A stretch of DNA of 64,000 bases from Sipunculus nudus (GCA_026874595.1 CM049315.1:35358164-35422163), one strand, 5' to 3'. Numbered from the stretch's first letter, positions 1 through 9,487 are shown. The notes: generated from the sequence alone by a model not told the origin. A program made the numbers and translations.

Positions 1-673
1 CATTCCGCTGCTTCTGTCCACCAGTTTTTATTGAGCCCAGTACTTTAAGTGAGACTTACAAGCCCCAATATTTTACTGCTATCGCAAAATGAGGAAAATG
101 CATAATTGTTTTAAAAAATAAAAATATTAAAGCCACTTATTCACCTCCATTTTCTGTAGAATTTGTGATTTCTGGCTTATCTGCATAAATATCAATGAAC
201 TGTCATGATTGCTGTCAAGAAAAGTTCTTGTAACACCTCTGTGATGGATGTATGAGCTTGTTTATCTACAATTGTTAGTAAACAAGGAACATGTGGGATA
301 ATGTTGACAAACAGTAAAACCATGTAACCTAAGGTAGTTGTGTGCATATGTGTGGAAGCTGAAAGGGTATTAGTTACAAAACACCCTTTGCAAAACACTG
401 GTTAGACTGACTGTCCCACCAGATGTCCTTCTTGGTCGTGTTTGGTTTCTTTTTGCAGGCCCCCATCCACATGTTATAAACATGTGGATATAAACAAAAG
501 GAACAGCCTGTGTGCTGTGAGATTGGTGTTTTCTTGCCTATTGTTATAAAGGTTTCAAGGGATTATCCTTAGTTAATTGACATCAGATATCGGAATAGTC
601 TCCTTTAAGGACAAACAAGGTCTTAAACTAGTGACACCATTAGTGACCATTAACCATGGATACATAAAGTGAA
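1..673. other. flank upstream of the retrotransposon, no gene seen
   Basis: AT-rich sequence with no exon I can support on either strand. If INPP4 extends upstream, as expected, this is probably intron sequence of that gene. The last five bases (669-673, GTGAA) are the left copy of the target-site duplication of the Gypsy element. Confidence 0.5.
669..673. repeat. target-site duplication, left copy (GTGAA)
   Basis: GTGAA directly precedes the TGTAGCGG end of the left LTR and matches the five bases after the right LTR (9483-9487). A 5-bp duplication is usual for Gypsy integrases. Confidence 0.93.
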
Positions 674-1042
674 TGTAGCGGACTGGGCAAGTCCAGCTGC
701 AACACGGATCCGTTACCCCATTTTACGGGAGGGGGACGATTATGGATGTCTTTGCCACAAGACGGCAGCAATCAGTCAGACCAAATTCGCAACTAAACTA
801 CCACAAACAAGAAAGTCAGTTGATTTTTATAAAAGAAAGGTTCTTAATCACAAAGGAACATACAAAATTATCTTTCATTATGGATACCTTTTTCTGTAGG
901 CTCCTTGACACTGGTTTCTCTCTCTCTGAACTTTTATCCAAACGACAAAATATGGCGCGTCCTGCCTCCTTATCTCGTCCCCATTACCGACTCGCCCCAC
1001 ACACAAGGCCAAGACAATACGGCCCTAAGCGGATCCGCCACA
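674..1042 (-). repeat. 3' LTR of the Gypsy element
   Basis: 369 bp, identical to 9114-9482 except at three positions: T/G in the GATTTNTATAAAAG stretch, G/A after CTCCTT, and C/T in the ACAATANGGCC stretch. Read on the minus strand it begins TGTGGCGGA and ends TCCGCTACA, a 9-bp imperfect inverted terminal repeat. The element's polypurine tract lies immediately next to it at 1043-1055. Confidence 0.95.
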
Positions 1043-1055
1043 TTCCTCCCCCCTT
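1043..1055 (-). promoter_or_regulatory. polypurine tract of the Gypsy element
   Basis: On the minus strand this reads AAGGGGGGAGGAA, a pure purine run ending exactly where the 3' LTR starts with TGTGG. This is the expected place and composition for the primer of plus-strand DNA synthesis. Confidence 0.88.
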
Positions 1056-1395
1056 AGACGCAACCGCCTGTGGTTGTGTCCAATACTAACACATAAAATA
1101 TGAAAAAGCGCAAAGCAACATTCAAAGAAAAACAACCAAAATAAAATGAAGATGAACATATACACGTAGAAAAACTTGAACGTATAGGCACATATTAAAA
1201 TACAAATCGACCTGGGTAGTACCCGTATTGCAATTAGCACCAGTTGCTCAGCTACTCCTGAGTGTCCAACTAACTTATCATTACAAATCTAAAGTGTATT
1301 TCACCACTCCCCTTTCCTATTTAATCTAATCTTAAATTTCCCCATACAGTGAAGGTCTTCTTCGGGAAATCATAAGAAGTATATAAGGGCAACTC

Positions 1396-2394
1396 TTAAT
1401 TGGTCTCATGCTGGCCCACCGGAGCATTCCTATACCATGCCTCCCAGCACTCCAGACGGCGGACGTCGCCTTGAAGGTGACACTGTTCTAGCTGTCCGTT
1501 CAGATCAGAAATGGTGGTCTGCTGATCCTGAAGCTGTCCTTTGAGCAAATCGAGGTCTTGGTCCTGTTTGCGGTTGATTTTCTCTAGCGCAGCTATGTAC
1601 TGTCTCGCCTCTTGAAGCTCAGCCTCTAGACGTTTGGTCTGTTCTTCGTAGGCGGCCCCCTCTCTTTTCAGATGTTCCTCTATATGTTCAGTGGGTAGCT
1701 GGAGGCCCATATAACTCCATATGCGTGCCATGTCTCCAGGGAAAGCCTTTCCCTCAGGATCCATATACCCTTGGTCTCGGGTACTCTCGCGCAAGACTGG
1801 TGTGTTGTATATGGAGCTCCAGTGTTGGAATTCGATTTCTGTCTCGAACTCCTCTGAGTGCCTTTCCATCATATGCTCTTTTATTTGTGCATGTCGTTGT
1901 GCATGATACCCGCAATGCGACATGGGGCATTTGAATACACGCGTGTCTAAGACATGTTTCTCTACCCAATGTCTTCCAAGGGACCGTTCGCTGTCCCTGG
2001 ACAGTCGGCACCTTCGAACAGGGCAGTCCCACGGCCCGTGGTGGAAGCTGCTCCTTGCTCTGGCTCCTCGGCGAGGATACTGCCTGCTGTGAATGGCACT
2101 AACGTGGGCTTCCGGCCGAGTTTCATCAGGGCTCCTGGAAGATTCCTCAAGTATCGGAAGTGGCTCGTCCATCACTGGGGTCCCAGGTGATCTCGTCGCG
2201 GGCATGGCATTAGTGGATTCTCTTGGTGGGGTTCTGGGTTCCCTGTCCCCCGAGGTTAGGGTGATCACATGTCGCTCAATAGTGGCGACCAATGTCGGGT
2301 CCCGTAGTCTAACATCCTGGGCTGGGAACTGCGCCATCTCTCTGTAAACATACAGTCCATAAATCCAGATGTCAGACATATTGAGGTATTTCAT
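1396..2394 (-). CDS. Gypsy 3' ORF: two C2H2 zinc fingers and coiled coil
   Basis: A 332-codon frame downstream of pol, in the same sense, in the position where errantivirus-like elements carry env. It is not an envelope: there is no signal peptide, membrane segment or fusion peptide. Two zinc fingers with the same spacing, C-x4-C-x12-H-x4-H, use C124/C129/H142/H147 and C156/C161/H174/H179. Before them is a proline- and arginine-rich stretch (~50-120). After them, residues ~237-305 look like a coiled coil (many E, K, Q and L, with leucines at heptad-like spacing). An alternative start is M20 (MAQFPAQ), which has a good Kozak context. Frame 1396-2394 is separated from the pol end by ~340 bp, so expression would need a spliced or subgenomic RNA or reinitiation. 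A nucleic-acid-binding, self-associating protein is inferred; no family is recognised. Confidence 0.75.
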   Translation of the reverse strand: MKYLNMSDIWIYGLYVYREMAQFPAQDVRLRDPTLVATIERHVITLTSGDREPRTPPRESTNAMPATRSPGTPVMDEPLPILEESSRSPDETRPEAHVSAIHSRQYPRRGARARSSFHHGPWDCPVRRCRLSRDSERSLGRHWVEKHVLDTRVFKCPMSHCGYHAQRHAQIKEHMMERHSEEFETEIEFQHWSSIYNTPVLRESTRDQGYMDPEGKAFPGDMARIWSYMGLQLPTEHIEEHLKREGAAYEEQTKRLEAELQEARQYIAALEKINRKQDQDLDLLKGQLQDQQTTISDLNGQLEQCHLQGDVRRLECWEAWYRNAPVGQHETN

Positions 2395-2732
2395 ATCTAC
2401 TCAATTCTACTTTTGTCCTTGGTTACCCAGTCTCTGGCTACCAGTAATTCACAGTTTAATGTTTACAATATTTGGATCTGATAATGACATTACACTTCTA
2501 TTTTAGACTAGAGAAAATTTCTGGCGATACCTGAAACCGTACTAATTTGGTGTTTCTCTAATGACACTTTATTCTACTCAAGGGCACTCTTTACTATATT
2601 GCTACCCTTGAGGATTCTGCCATGCTAATTATGTCACCAAATTTATGAGTCTGGCCGCCCATCTACAAGTTTCCAGTCTTTTTTTTTTTTTTTTTTTAAG
2701 TGTCCGTCATTCAACCACTTAAATTAAGTCTC
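2395..2732 (-). other. spacer between pol and the 3' ORF
   Basis: About 340 bp without coding signal. It contains a run of 18 T (A on the sense strand) at about 2681-2698. It could hold a splice acceptor for the 3' ORF message, but I cannot pick one with confidence. Confidence 0.5.
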
Positions 2733-4565
2733 TTATAAGTTTAACCTGTTAATCGGTTTCTTACGACGGAAACCACGGCCTAGCTTAGCAGCATCGGCCG
2801 CTGAAGCCACTGCTGAATTCTCTACGTCATCATCAGTGTCCTCACTGTCATATAAGAATGCCTGTGGAGGGGTCTCCTCTTCCAGACTATCCAAGTTATT
2901 CCCGGATCAGGGACCCTCTGTCTCCACATGATCCTCTCCGCAAGGTTCGCTCTGGGGGTCTGTGGCCAATCCCGGGCCATCAGGACCCACCGGTGGATCT
3001 CCTAACAACACAGTCTCATCCTTTCCCTGCTCAGGAGCCTCCTTCCGGATCCAACTTTCACGGGGTAAGTCTCCCACATAAGATTTCAACTGGTCCATAT
3101 GGACAACCTTACTAGGTTTATCGGGGGCCTCTTGAATACGAAGATTGACATCTGTCACTTCGTCAATCACGAGGTACGGGCCCGTCCAACCTCTGCCCAG
3201 TTTTTGGTTGCCCTTTGGTGGGTAATAGTACCACACCCAGTTTCCAATTGGGAATTTCCGATATATTGCATTGACGTCATAGTTGCGCTTCTGCCGCTCT
3301 GCCGCCTGTTTGAGATATTTCCGGGCATACTCATGGGCTATCATGGTGGCCTCCTTCACCCAGGTCACATACTCGTTTGGGCACTGCGGTACCTGGTCTT
3401 TTGGGGGTCCTCCCATGAGCAAATCTATAGGCATAGTCTTTTCCCTACCTAGAAACATCAGGTCTGGCGAGCACTTGGTACTGTCGTGAGCGGTCGCTCG
3501 ATATGCAGACATCACATATGGTAACAAGTCATCCCAGTTGTCTTGGTAGTCATTGACGAAACAGGACAACATCTGTAGTAAAGTCCTATTTGCACGCTCC
3601 ACAATCGCATCGCTCTGCGGATGATATGTGCTGGTCCTGGTTTTGTCAATTTCCAGCATCTTACATAGCTGATTCATCAGCTTTGACTGGAAATCAGGAC
3701 CCTGGTCACTGTGCAGAACACGTGGTATACCATATTTCAAGATGAATTCGTGCATTAACCTTTCTGCGATGGTTTGAGCAGTATGGTCCGACATTGCATA
3801 CGCCTCAGCCCACTTTGTAAAATAGTCAGAAAGGACACAAATGTACTGATTTCCATTTTCTGTGGACCTGAGGGGGCCTAAAATATCCATGGCCACACAC
3901 TCCATTCGGTCTCCGACGGGACTTTGATGAAGTGGCGCTTTGCGGGGTCCCGTGCGGGGTTTTCTACTGGCACACACGTTACATCTCTGACACCACCGGA
4001 TCACATCCTGTTTATGACCGGGCCAATAAAAGCGTTGGCGAACATTGTGTAGAGTCTTTGTTATTCCTAAGTGTCCAGCAAGTCTCTTGTTATGAACAAA
4101 CTTCATGATTTGCTTTCTTAAGGGCCACGGTGTCACAAGTTGACGGATCTTTGTCATGTTGTTACTAGGAGCCCACTCTCTATATAGTAAATTGTCCAGG
4201 ATCACTAAGTTGTTCCACTGGCTCCACAATGCCTTTAAGTCTCGTGATTCGGTAGCTATCACTGCCCATGGTGGCTTCTGCCTATCTCTGGTCAGGAGGA
4301 TCATTATTCTTGATATTGCCGGATCCTCTTGTTGTAGTGTCCGGAGGGCATCTGTGTCATATTCTTGACACCACTCCTCAAACGACTGGCTGTCCGGCGA
4401 ACTCTGTACGGCGTCATTCGCATTATCATAGCTGCTGCCCTGACTTCTCGTATGAATGGCTGAGATTTTTCTTGTATCTGGTCTTAAACAGTCCTCCCTT
4501 TTACATTGCCGACAGGGGATCCTGCTTAAAGCGTCAGCGTTGGTATGCTTGGTCCCTGCTCTGGT
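2733..4565 (-). pseudogene. Gypsy integrase and pol C-terminus with nonsense TGA
   Basis: The frame is open from the TAA at 4566 down to a TGA at 2907-2909. Counting from the methionine at 4304, the HHCC zinc-binding residues are H71, H78, C108 and C111. The catalytic triad is D140 (in MDILGP), D200 (in HSDQGPDF) and E236, with exactly 35 residues between the last two (DD35E). A GPY-type motif (GRGWTGPYLV) follows. After the TGA the same frame continues for 57 codons, acidic and then basic (ending GRGFRRKKPINRLNL), to TAA 2733-2735. The TGA is therefore probably a second nonsense change. The intact enzyme would insert the cDNA. Confidence 0.85.
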
Positions 4566-4938
4566 TTAGATTTCAAACGAGTACATGTCTAACACAGTAA
4601 GCCATCGTGCTAACATCCCTTCAATGTTCCGAAAGTTCTTTAACCATCTCAGCGATGCATGATCAGTTCGGAGAATAAAGTTTCGTCCCCACAAGTAATG
4701 TCTGAAATGTTTAATGAATGTTACCACTGCTAAAAGCTCACGTTTAGTGGTACAGTAGTTTCGTTGAGAACGATTTAGGGTCCGGCTGCCATAAGCAATA
4801 ACCCGTTCTTGGCCACCTTGGAGTTGGGACAGCACGGCACCCATACCTTCACCACTCGCGTCGGTATCCAAAATAAACTGGTCGTCTTCAGTTGGATACG
4901 ACAACAACGGAGCTTCCGTAAGTGCTTTCTTAAGTGCT
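4566..4938 (-). pseudogene. Gypsy RNase H region, shifted frame, ends in nonsense TAA
   Basis: It continues pol in a frame displaced by one base from the gag-RT frame. RNase H features are LDTDASGEGMG near the start, then KRELLAVV and RTDHASL, which supply the expected acidic residues (two Asp, one Glu, one Asp). The frame stops at TAA 4566-4568, but past the stop the same frame reads on with THTNADALSR-type sequence typical of the end of Gypsy RNase H. This TAA is therefore a point nonsense change and not the natural end. Confidence 0.88.
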
Positions 4939-7900
4939 TCAAAACGAATTTTGGCACTTTTCAGTCCATTGAAACGGTTTCTTTTTGGGGTCCCCTCTAG
5001 TCAAAGCAATCATTGGTGCAGCGATTTCCGAGAATCGGTTGATGTGTCTACGGTAGTAGGCCGCTAAACCGAGAAAACTGCGAACTTCAGTTAAGCTATT
5101 TGGTACTGGCCACTCTTCAACTGCTTTGACTTTGTCGGGGTCACACCTGACACCATCAGCTGACACTAGGTGTCCTAAGAATGTCACACTGCGTTGAAAT
5201 AAATGACATTTCTTTGGTTTCAATTTTAAGTTGGCTTCCCGAAACCTCTGCCACACAGTCATCAAATTTTCTAGCGCATGGTCAAAGTCTTTTCCGACAC
5301 ATATCACATCATCGATGTAAACTAAACACTGTCTCCACTGTAGGCCTCGCAAGACATTTTCCATCAGGCGTTCGTAGCTCGCGGGCGCATTACACAGGCC
5401 AAAAGGCATGACTTTGAACTGGTGTAAACCAAGATGTGTACAGAACGCGGTCTTTTCTTTCGATCCATCGGCGGCCATCTTGAGCTGCCAATAGCCTGAG
5501 GCCATATCAAGTGTTGAAAACCACTGACTACCGGATAAAGTGTCCAACGAATCATCAATACGCGGTAACGGGTACGCGTCCTTTCGCGTGACGTTATTGA
5601 GCCGCCGGTAATCGACGCAAAATCGTACTCCTCCGTCCTTCTTTGTTACAAGCACTATTGGTAAGGCCCAAGGACTGTTACTGGGCTCTATAATGTCTTG
5701 GTCCAGCATCTTTTGGACTTCATTTTCAACAACGACTTTCTGGGCCTGGGGTATCCGTCGCGGCGGTTGTTTAATCAGCGGGCTACAACCAGTATCAATT
5801 TTATGTTCGGCCATGTGGGTAAGGCCTAACTTTCCATCTGGACCCAGAAAGACATCTTGGTACTCAAAAATGGCTGCCTTTAGGCGACTCATTTGACCGC
5901 AAGTAAGGACATCAGGCACATTGTCGATCAATGGCTGTAGATGTTCAGGTAACTGTATGTCCTTTTCCACATTAAAATGACTGATATCTGTATCGTTGTC
6001 AGTAGGTAGCAGAATTACTTGCTCTACCTCTTGAAACTGAGCAATGGGTGTTCCTTTTGCCACTCTTATCGTCTCATTACTAGGATTTATCACTGTGATT
6101 GGTACAATCTTGTGGGAGGCATCGATTACAGTGCTACCAACAAGAAGTCCACTCTCCTTAACATATTCAGGGTCTGGCTCTAACACAGCATCTGTTGGTA
6201 TCTCAGTCCGTAACTTTCCGAGTCTGCATGGTATAGTCGCTTCATACTGTGATGGAATTATCACTGTCTCTTTCACATGTACACAAGCAACACTGGTGCC
6301 AGACTGATAATGCATTTTATGCGAGACTCCTTTGATGGTTAGTTCTCCCCTACCTAGGTGCAGTGAGGCATCGAGGTGTGCGATTAAATCAACGCCCATC
6401 AGTCCAGGATCCTCAGCTGGCACAACTACAAATGGGAAGTCCAGACTTTCCCCAGCTATCTCCAGATGGAAATTCCCATAACCTTCAGGTTCCATTTGCT
6501 GCCCAGTTACGGTACTGAAAGTCTGTTCCACTGGGTATAATGCAGGTCGCGTATTGATTGGCATTCGATCGTACAACTCCTTACTGATAATACTGTGAGT
6601 TGATCCAGTATCGACTAAAAAATTTACATCAAGTCCGTTTAGGCGACCAGGCAGGTGCCATCCACAAGCATCCCTAAGTCCACTTGACCACCCGGGTTTT
6701 GGTGTTACGGGTGTACGAGATGTAGTACACGATGGTATACTAGGTGCAGGTGTGTCAGACAATAGGTTTATTCCCAGCCCTAATCCGACTCTGGGCGTAT
6801 ACCTGTACTGGTATACCTGTGGCGAAGTAGTTGGTGTTGGCACATATCTACTGGGCATTCTGGCTTGGTGATAATTGTCAAAACACAGAGGCTGTGGTGT
6901 GTATCCTGGATGCGTGGGTGCTGCTGGTGGTAACTGCGCTATGGGGGTATAAGTGCCTTGCCCCTTTGGAGTTGTGGTATATCCCCTCCGGCGCCTACGG
7001 TGAGGGCAATTTCGCCTGAAATGTCCAGCTTCCCCACAATAAAAGCATGTGCCAGACTCGAATTGCTGTTTTCTCCCACCTGCTAACCTTTGCCCTTGGC
7101 CAGGGGTCATAACCTGGGGTGGCATGGTCGGACTACTGACTGGTGATGACTGGCTACATCTCTCAATGTTAACAGGTGACTGACTCGGTTCAGTTGTTAA
7201 CCCAGCCTTGACCTTGGCTGTCCTTGGCTTACTTAAGTTCGATACATTGAGGTCACGAAAATCAACCGACTCATACTCGACTGCGGCTGACAGAGCAGCT
7301 TCGAGCGTTGCTGGCTTAGCAAAATGCACGTGCTTTTGTAGCTCTCGGTGGTCTAGACCCAAAATAAATTGTTCAATTACAAGCTCTTGCAATGCATCAT
7401 AACTGATTGTACTATAGGCCTGACTCGCTAGACGCCTCAATGCATATGCGTAATCTCGTAAGTTTTCACCTCTCTGTCGTTTCCGCTTACGGAACTCGCT
7501 TTTAAATGCGGTTTTACGGTCTCTGGGTGCAAACCTCGATTCTAATGCGGCTTTGAGTTCTCTATAGTTTTCACACCGTTCAGTAGTAAGGTCACCTAAC
7601 ACCCGTTGTGCATGTCCGGCTAAACTAGCTCCCAACTGCAAGGCTTTCTCATTATCATCCCACCGATTCCATTTGGCCACCAACTCAAAATGGCGGATAT
7701 AGTCCTCCCATTCAGTGGTTTCACCATCATATTTGTCCGGTTCCTTTCGTCCTCTCGGTTTCATATTATCGCCCATACATCGGGATTCCCCTTGCCAAGG
7801 TGTAGAAAATGGCAATTCAAAGGGGTTTTGACCTTTGGGGTGACCTTGAGGGATATTTGGCCCTGATTGTGTTCTTTGACCATATATTCCCAAAATATTA

Positions 7901-8139
7901 TCTCTGGGTAACTGAGATGGCTGCGACTGCCCGTGTGGTGCCGGCATATCGCTCTCAATCTGTACTATGACCGATTCGTCACGCGAACTTAAACCATCAC
8001 TTCCTTGACCCTTAGAATGTGGATCAACAAAACAGGCCTGTTGCCTACTTTCAGTTTGTGTTGCCTGGGTCGGTAGTATCGGAGTCATAGTAACCGAAGA
8101 ATCAAACAAGTCTGCGAATGTCGTTTGTTGTCGCGCCAT
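4939..8139 (-). CDS. gag-pol: Gypsy gag-protease-reverse transcriptase (truncated by frameshift)
   Basis: A 1,066-codon frame with gag and pol fused and no shift between them. Residues ~140-295 have a retrotransposon Gag (capsid-type) character. A CCHC zinc knuckle lies at 365-378 (C-x2-C-x4-H-x4-C) and is followed by an arginine-rich stretch. The aspartic protease motif DTGS is at 510-513. Reverse transcriptase spans ~800-1000, with YPLPRIDD, MPFGLCNAP and the catalytic YIDD at 941-944. The frame ends at TGA 4939-4941, just before RNase H, where a run of four T (sense strand, 4941-4944) shifts it by one base; the homologous reading continues in the neighbouring frame. The ATG at 8139 is the first in the frame. 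The product would be cytoplasmic Gag particles plus polymerase. Gypsy identity is certain; the clade is not assigned. Confidence 0.93.
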   Translation of the reverse strand: MARQQTTFADLFDSSVTMTPILPTQATQTESRQQACFVDPHSKGQGSDGLSSRDESVIVQIESDMPAPHGQSQPSQLPRDNILGIYGQRTQSGPNIPQGHPKGQNPFELPFSTPWQGESRCMGDNMKPRGRKEPDKYDGETTEWEDYIRHFELVAKWNRWDDNEKALQLGASLAGHAQRVLGDLTTERCENYRELKAALESRFAPRDRKTAFKSEFRKRKRQRGENLRDYAYALRRLASQAYSTISYDALQELVIEQFILGLDHRELQKHVHFAKPATLEAALSAAVEYESVDFRDLNVSNLSKPRTAKVKAGLTTEPSQSPVNIERCSQSSPVSSPTMPPQVMTPGQGQRLAGGRKQQFESGTCFYCGEAGHFRRNCPHRRRRRGYTTTPKGQGTYTPIAQLPPAAPTHPGYTPQPLCFDNYHQARMPSRYVPTPTTSPQVYQYRYTPRVGLGLGINLLSDTPAPSIPSCTTSRTPVTPKPGWSSGLRDACGWHLPGRLNGLDVNFLVDTGSTHSIISKELYDRMPINTRPALYPVEQTFSTVTGQQMEPEGYGNFHLEIAGESLDFPFVVVPAEDPGLMGVDLIAHLDASLHLGRGELTIKGVSHKMHYQSGTSVACVHVKETVIIPSQYEATIPCRLGKLRTEIPTDAVLEPDPEYVKESGLLVGSTVIDASHKIVPITVINPSNETIRVAKGTPIAQFQEVEQVILLPTDNDTDISHFNVEKDIQLPEHLQPLIDNVPDVLTCGQMSRLKAAIFEYQDVFLGPDGKLGLTHMAEHKIDTGCSPLIKQPPRRIPQAQKVVVENEVQKMLDQDIIEPSNSPWALPIVLVTKKDGGVRFCVDYRRLNNVTRKDAYPLPRIDDSLDTLSGSQWFSTLDMASGYWQLKMAADGSKEKTAFCTHLGLHQFKVMPFGLCNAPASYERLMENVLRGLQWRQCLVYIDDVICVGKDFDHALENLMTVWQRFREANLKLKPKKCHLFQRSVTFLGHLVSADGVRCDPDKVKAVEEWPVPNSLTEVRSFLGLAAYYRRHINRFSEIAAPMIALTRGDPKKKPFQWTEKCQNSF

Positions 8140-9091
8140 ATTTGTCCGTTATTCTATCCTCAGTGTTATATATATGTCACACACAATATCTCTTGTGTTG
8201 TCAATAATTCTCATGCAATAAATGTTCAATTTGACTGTCAATAATAATCATAGTCTACAACTGTGCCATGAGATATTCTCTTTCTTTTCAACACAGTATG
8301 CAAAAACCTGTGGTCACTGCGACTGAAAACTTGCAGGTCTAAACCACCAGACTCATAAATATCTAAGCCAAATTGTTGTGCAATGGACAAACATAATATA
8401 TAATCATGGTCATTCCTCAGGGTTATTTTATATACAGACATACTTATCACAGTAAAATAAATGGTCAATCAACATACATTAAATGTGAGATAGAAACACA
8501 TATATATCATAGATACCCATTCACTTCTGACACAAAACTATAGATGGGTACCAGATCTCTGTATCTAAATCTTTACTCCTAAACAAGATTACCTCTCTTT
8601 AACTAGTCCCCAAATATTCAATAACTACTGTGGTAAAAAAAATATACAATGTGTTTATACATAATTTTCACTTTGGTCATAATACACTAATATTTCAGCA
8701 TCAGGGATACAAAATACAACAGCTTAAACTTTAAATCACATTTGTCAGCCCACCAACAATGGATTAACATCTCCAATATTTATACTGTTTGCTGGTCCCA
8801 GCATAAAATGCAAATTAATTTTCCACACTTCATCACTACAGCAAAACTATTAATGTGAGGGGTCAGTGGCGCCTTCTATTGTCAAGAGCCAAAACTATTA
8901 TCAAAGCATATAATGACACTTGATGAATCTAGTACTTGCGGCAGGTTTGTGGCGCCATCTATTGATCGTTACTTGAACTATTCCGTTTCTGTATATTTGC
9001 TGATGTCATTGCTTCACAGCCGAATCAAATCCGACTCCCAGCTCATCCAATTTCATCGAAAGTCATTAAATAACAACCAAAAATCCCCCTC
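8140..9091 (-). other. long untranslated leader of the Gypsy element
   Basis: About 950 bp between the primer-binding site and the gag ATG with no convincing coding sequence. One 76-codon frame (8238-8468, minus) is open but shows nothing recognisable. The leader holds two similar motifs containing GGCGCC plus TCTATTG at 8869-8881 and 8951-8964; see the findings. Confidence 0.7.
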
Positions 9092-9109
9092 CCCCCGTGC
9101 TGGCCACCA
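9092..9109 (-). promoter_or_regulatory. primer-binding site, probably tRNA-Ile
   Basis: Four bases inside the 5' LTR the minus strand reads TGGTGGCCAGCACGGGG. Starting with TGG, it fits pairing to the CCA end of a tRNA. From memory the reverse complement closely resembles the 3' end of eukaryotic tRNA-Ile(AAT); that identity was not checked by alignment. The match ends after about 17-18 bases. Confidence 0.6.
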
Positions 9110-9113
9110 AAAC

Positions 9114-9482
9114 TGTAGCGGACTGGGCAAGTCCAGCTGCAACACGGATCCGTTACCCCATTTTACGGGAGGGGGACGATTATGGATGTCTTTGCCACAA
9201 GACGGCAGCAATCAGTCAGACCAAATTCGCAACTAAACTACCACAAACAAGAAAGTCAGTTGATTTGTATAAAAGAAAGGTTCTTAATCACAAAGGAACA
9301 TACAAAATTATCTTTCATTATGGATACCTTTTTCTGTAGGCTCCTTAACACTGGTTTCTCTCTCTCTGAACTTTTATCCAAACGACAAAATATGGCGCGT
9401 CCTGCCTCCTTATCTCGTCCCCATTACCGACTCGCCCCACACACAAGGCCAAGACAATATGGCCCTAAGCGGATCCGCCACA
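9114..9482 (-). repeat. 5' LTR of the Gypsy element
   Basis: 369 bp, near-identical partner of 674-1042. In the element's sense it should carry the promoter. A GATAAAAG stretch on the minus strand is a possible TATA-like signal, but I cannot fix the start of transcription. Confidence 0.94.
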
Positions 9483-9487
9483 GTGAA
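9483..9487. repeat. target-site duplication, right copy (GTGAA)
   Basis: GTGAA directly follows the GCCACA end of the right LTR and is identical to 669-673. Confidence 0.93.

Larger units (their letters stand above)
674..9482 (-). mobile_element. Ty3/Gypsy LTR retrotransposon, nearly complete, pol broken
   Basis: An 8,809-bp element lying on the minus strand. It is bounded by two 369-bp LTRs that begin TG and end CA and is flanked by a perfect 5-bp duplication GTGAA (669-673 and 9483-9487). In its own sense the order is 5' LTR, primer-binding site, ~970-bp leader, gag-protease-RT, RNase H, integrase with a GPY-type motif, a separate 3' ORF, polypurine tract, 3' LTR. RT before integrase is the Ty3/Gypsy order. 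The LTRs differ at only 3 of 369 positions, so the insertion is recent. The pol frame carries a one-base insertion and two premature stops, so this copy probably cannot move by itself. It probably lies in an upstream INPP4 intron, antisense to that gene. Confidence 0.95.

Noticed and set aside
669-1089. Open frames of 76-115 codons over the left LTR, mirrored at 9097-9490
   Set aside because: They are the LTR sequence itself read on the strand opposite to the element, and begin or end at the LTR borders.
2858-3489. Plus-strand frames across the integrase region
   Set aside because: Antisense shadows of the pol frame, with no recognisable protein.
4939-4944. Programmed +1 frameshift between RT and RNase H
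   Set aside because: Programmed shifts in Gypsy elements lie between gag and pol, and here gag and pol are already fused. The site is a simple T run, and two nonsense codons follow, so decay is simpler.
8238-8468. 76-codon minus-strand frame in the Gypsy leader as a gene
   Set aside because: No motif, AT-rich surroundings and no homology recalled; kept only as a remark on the leader.
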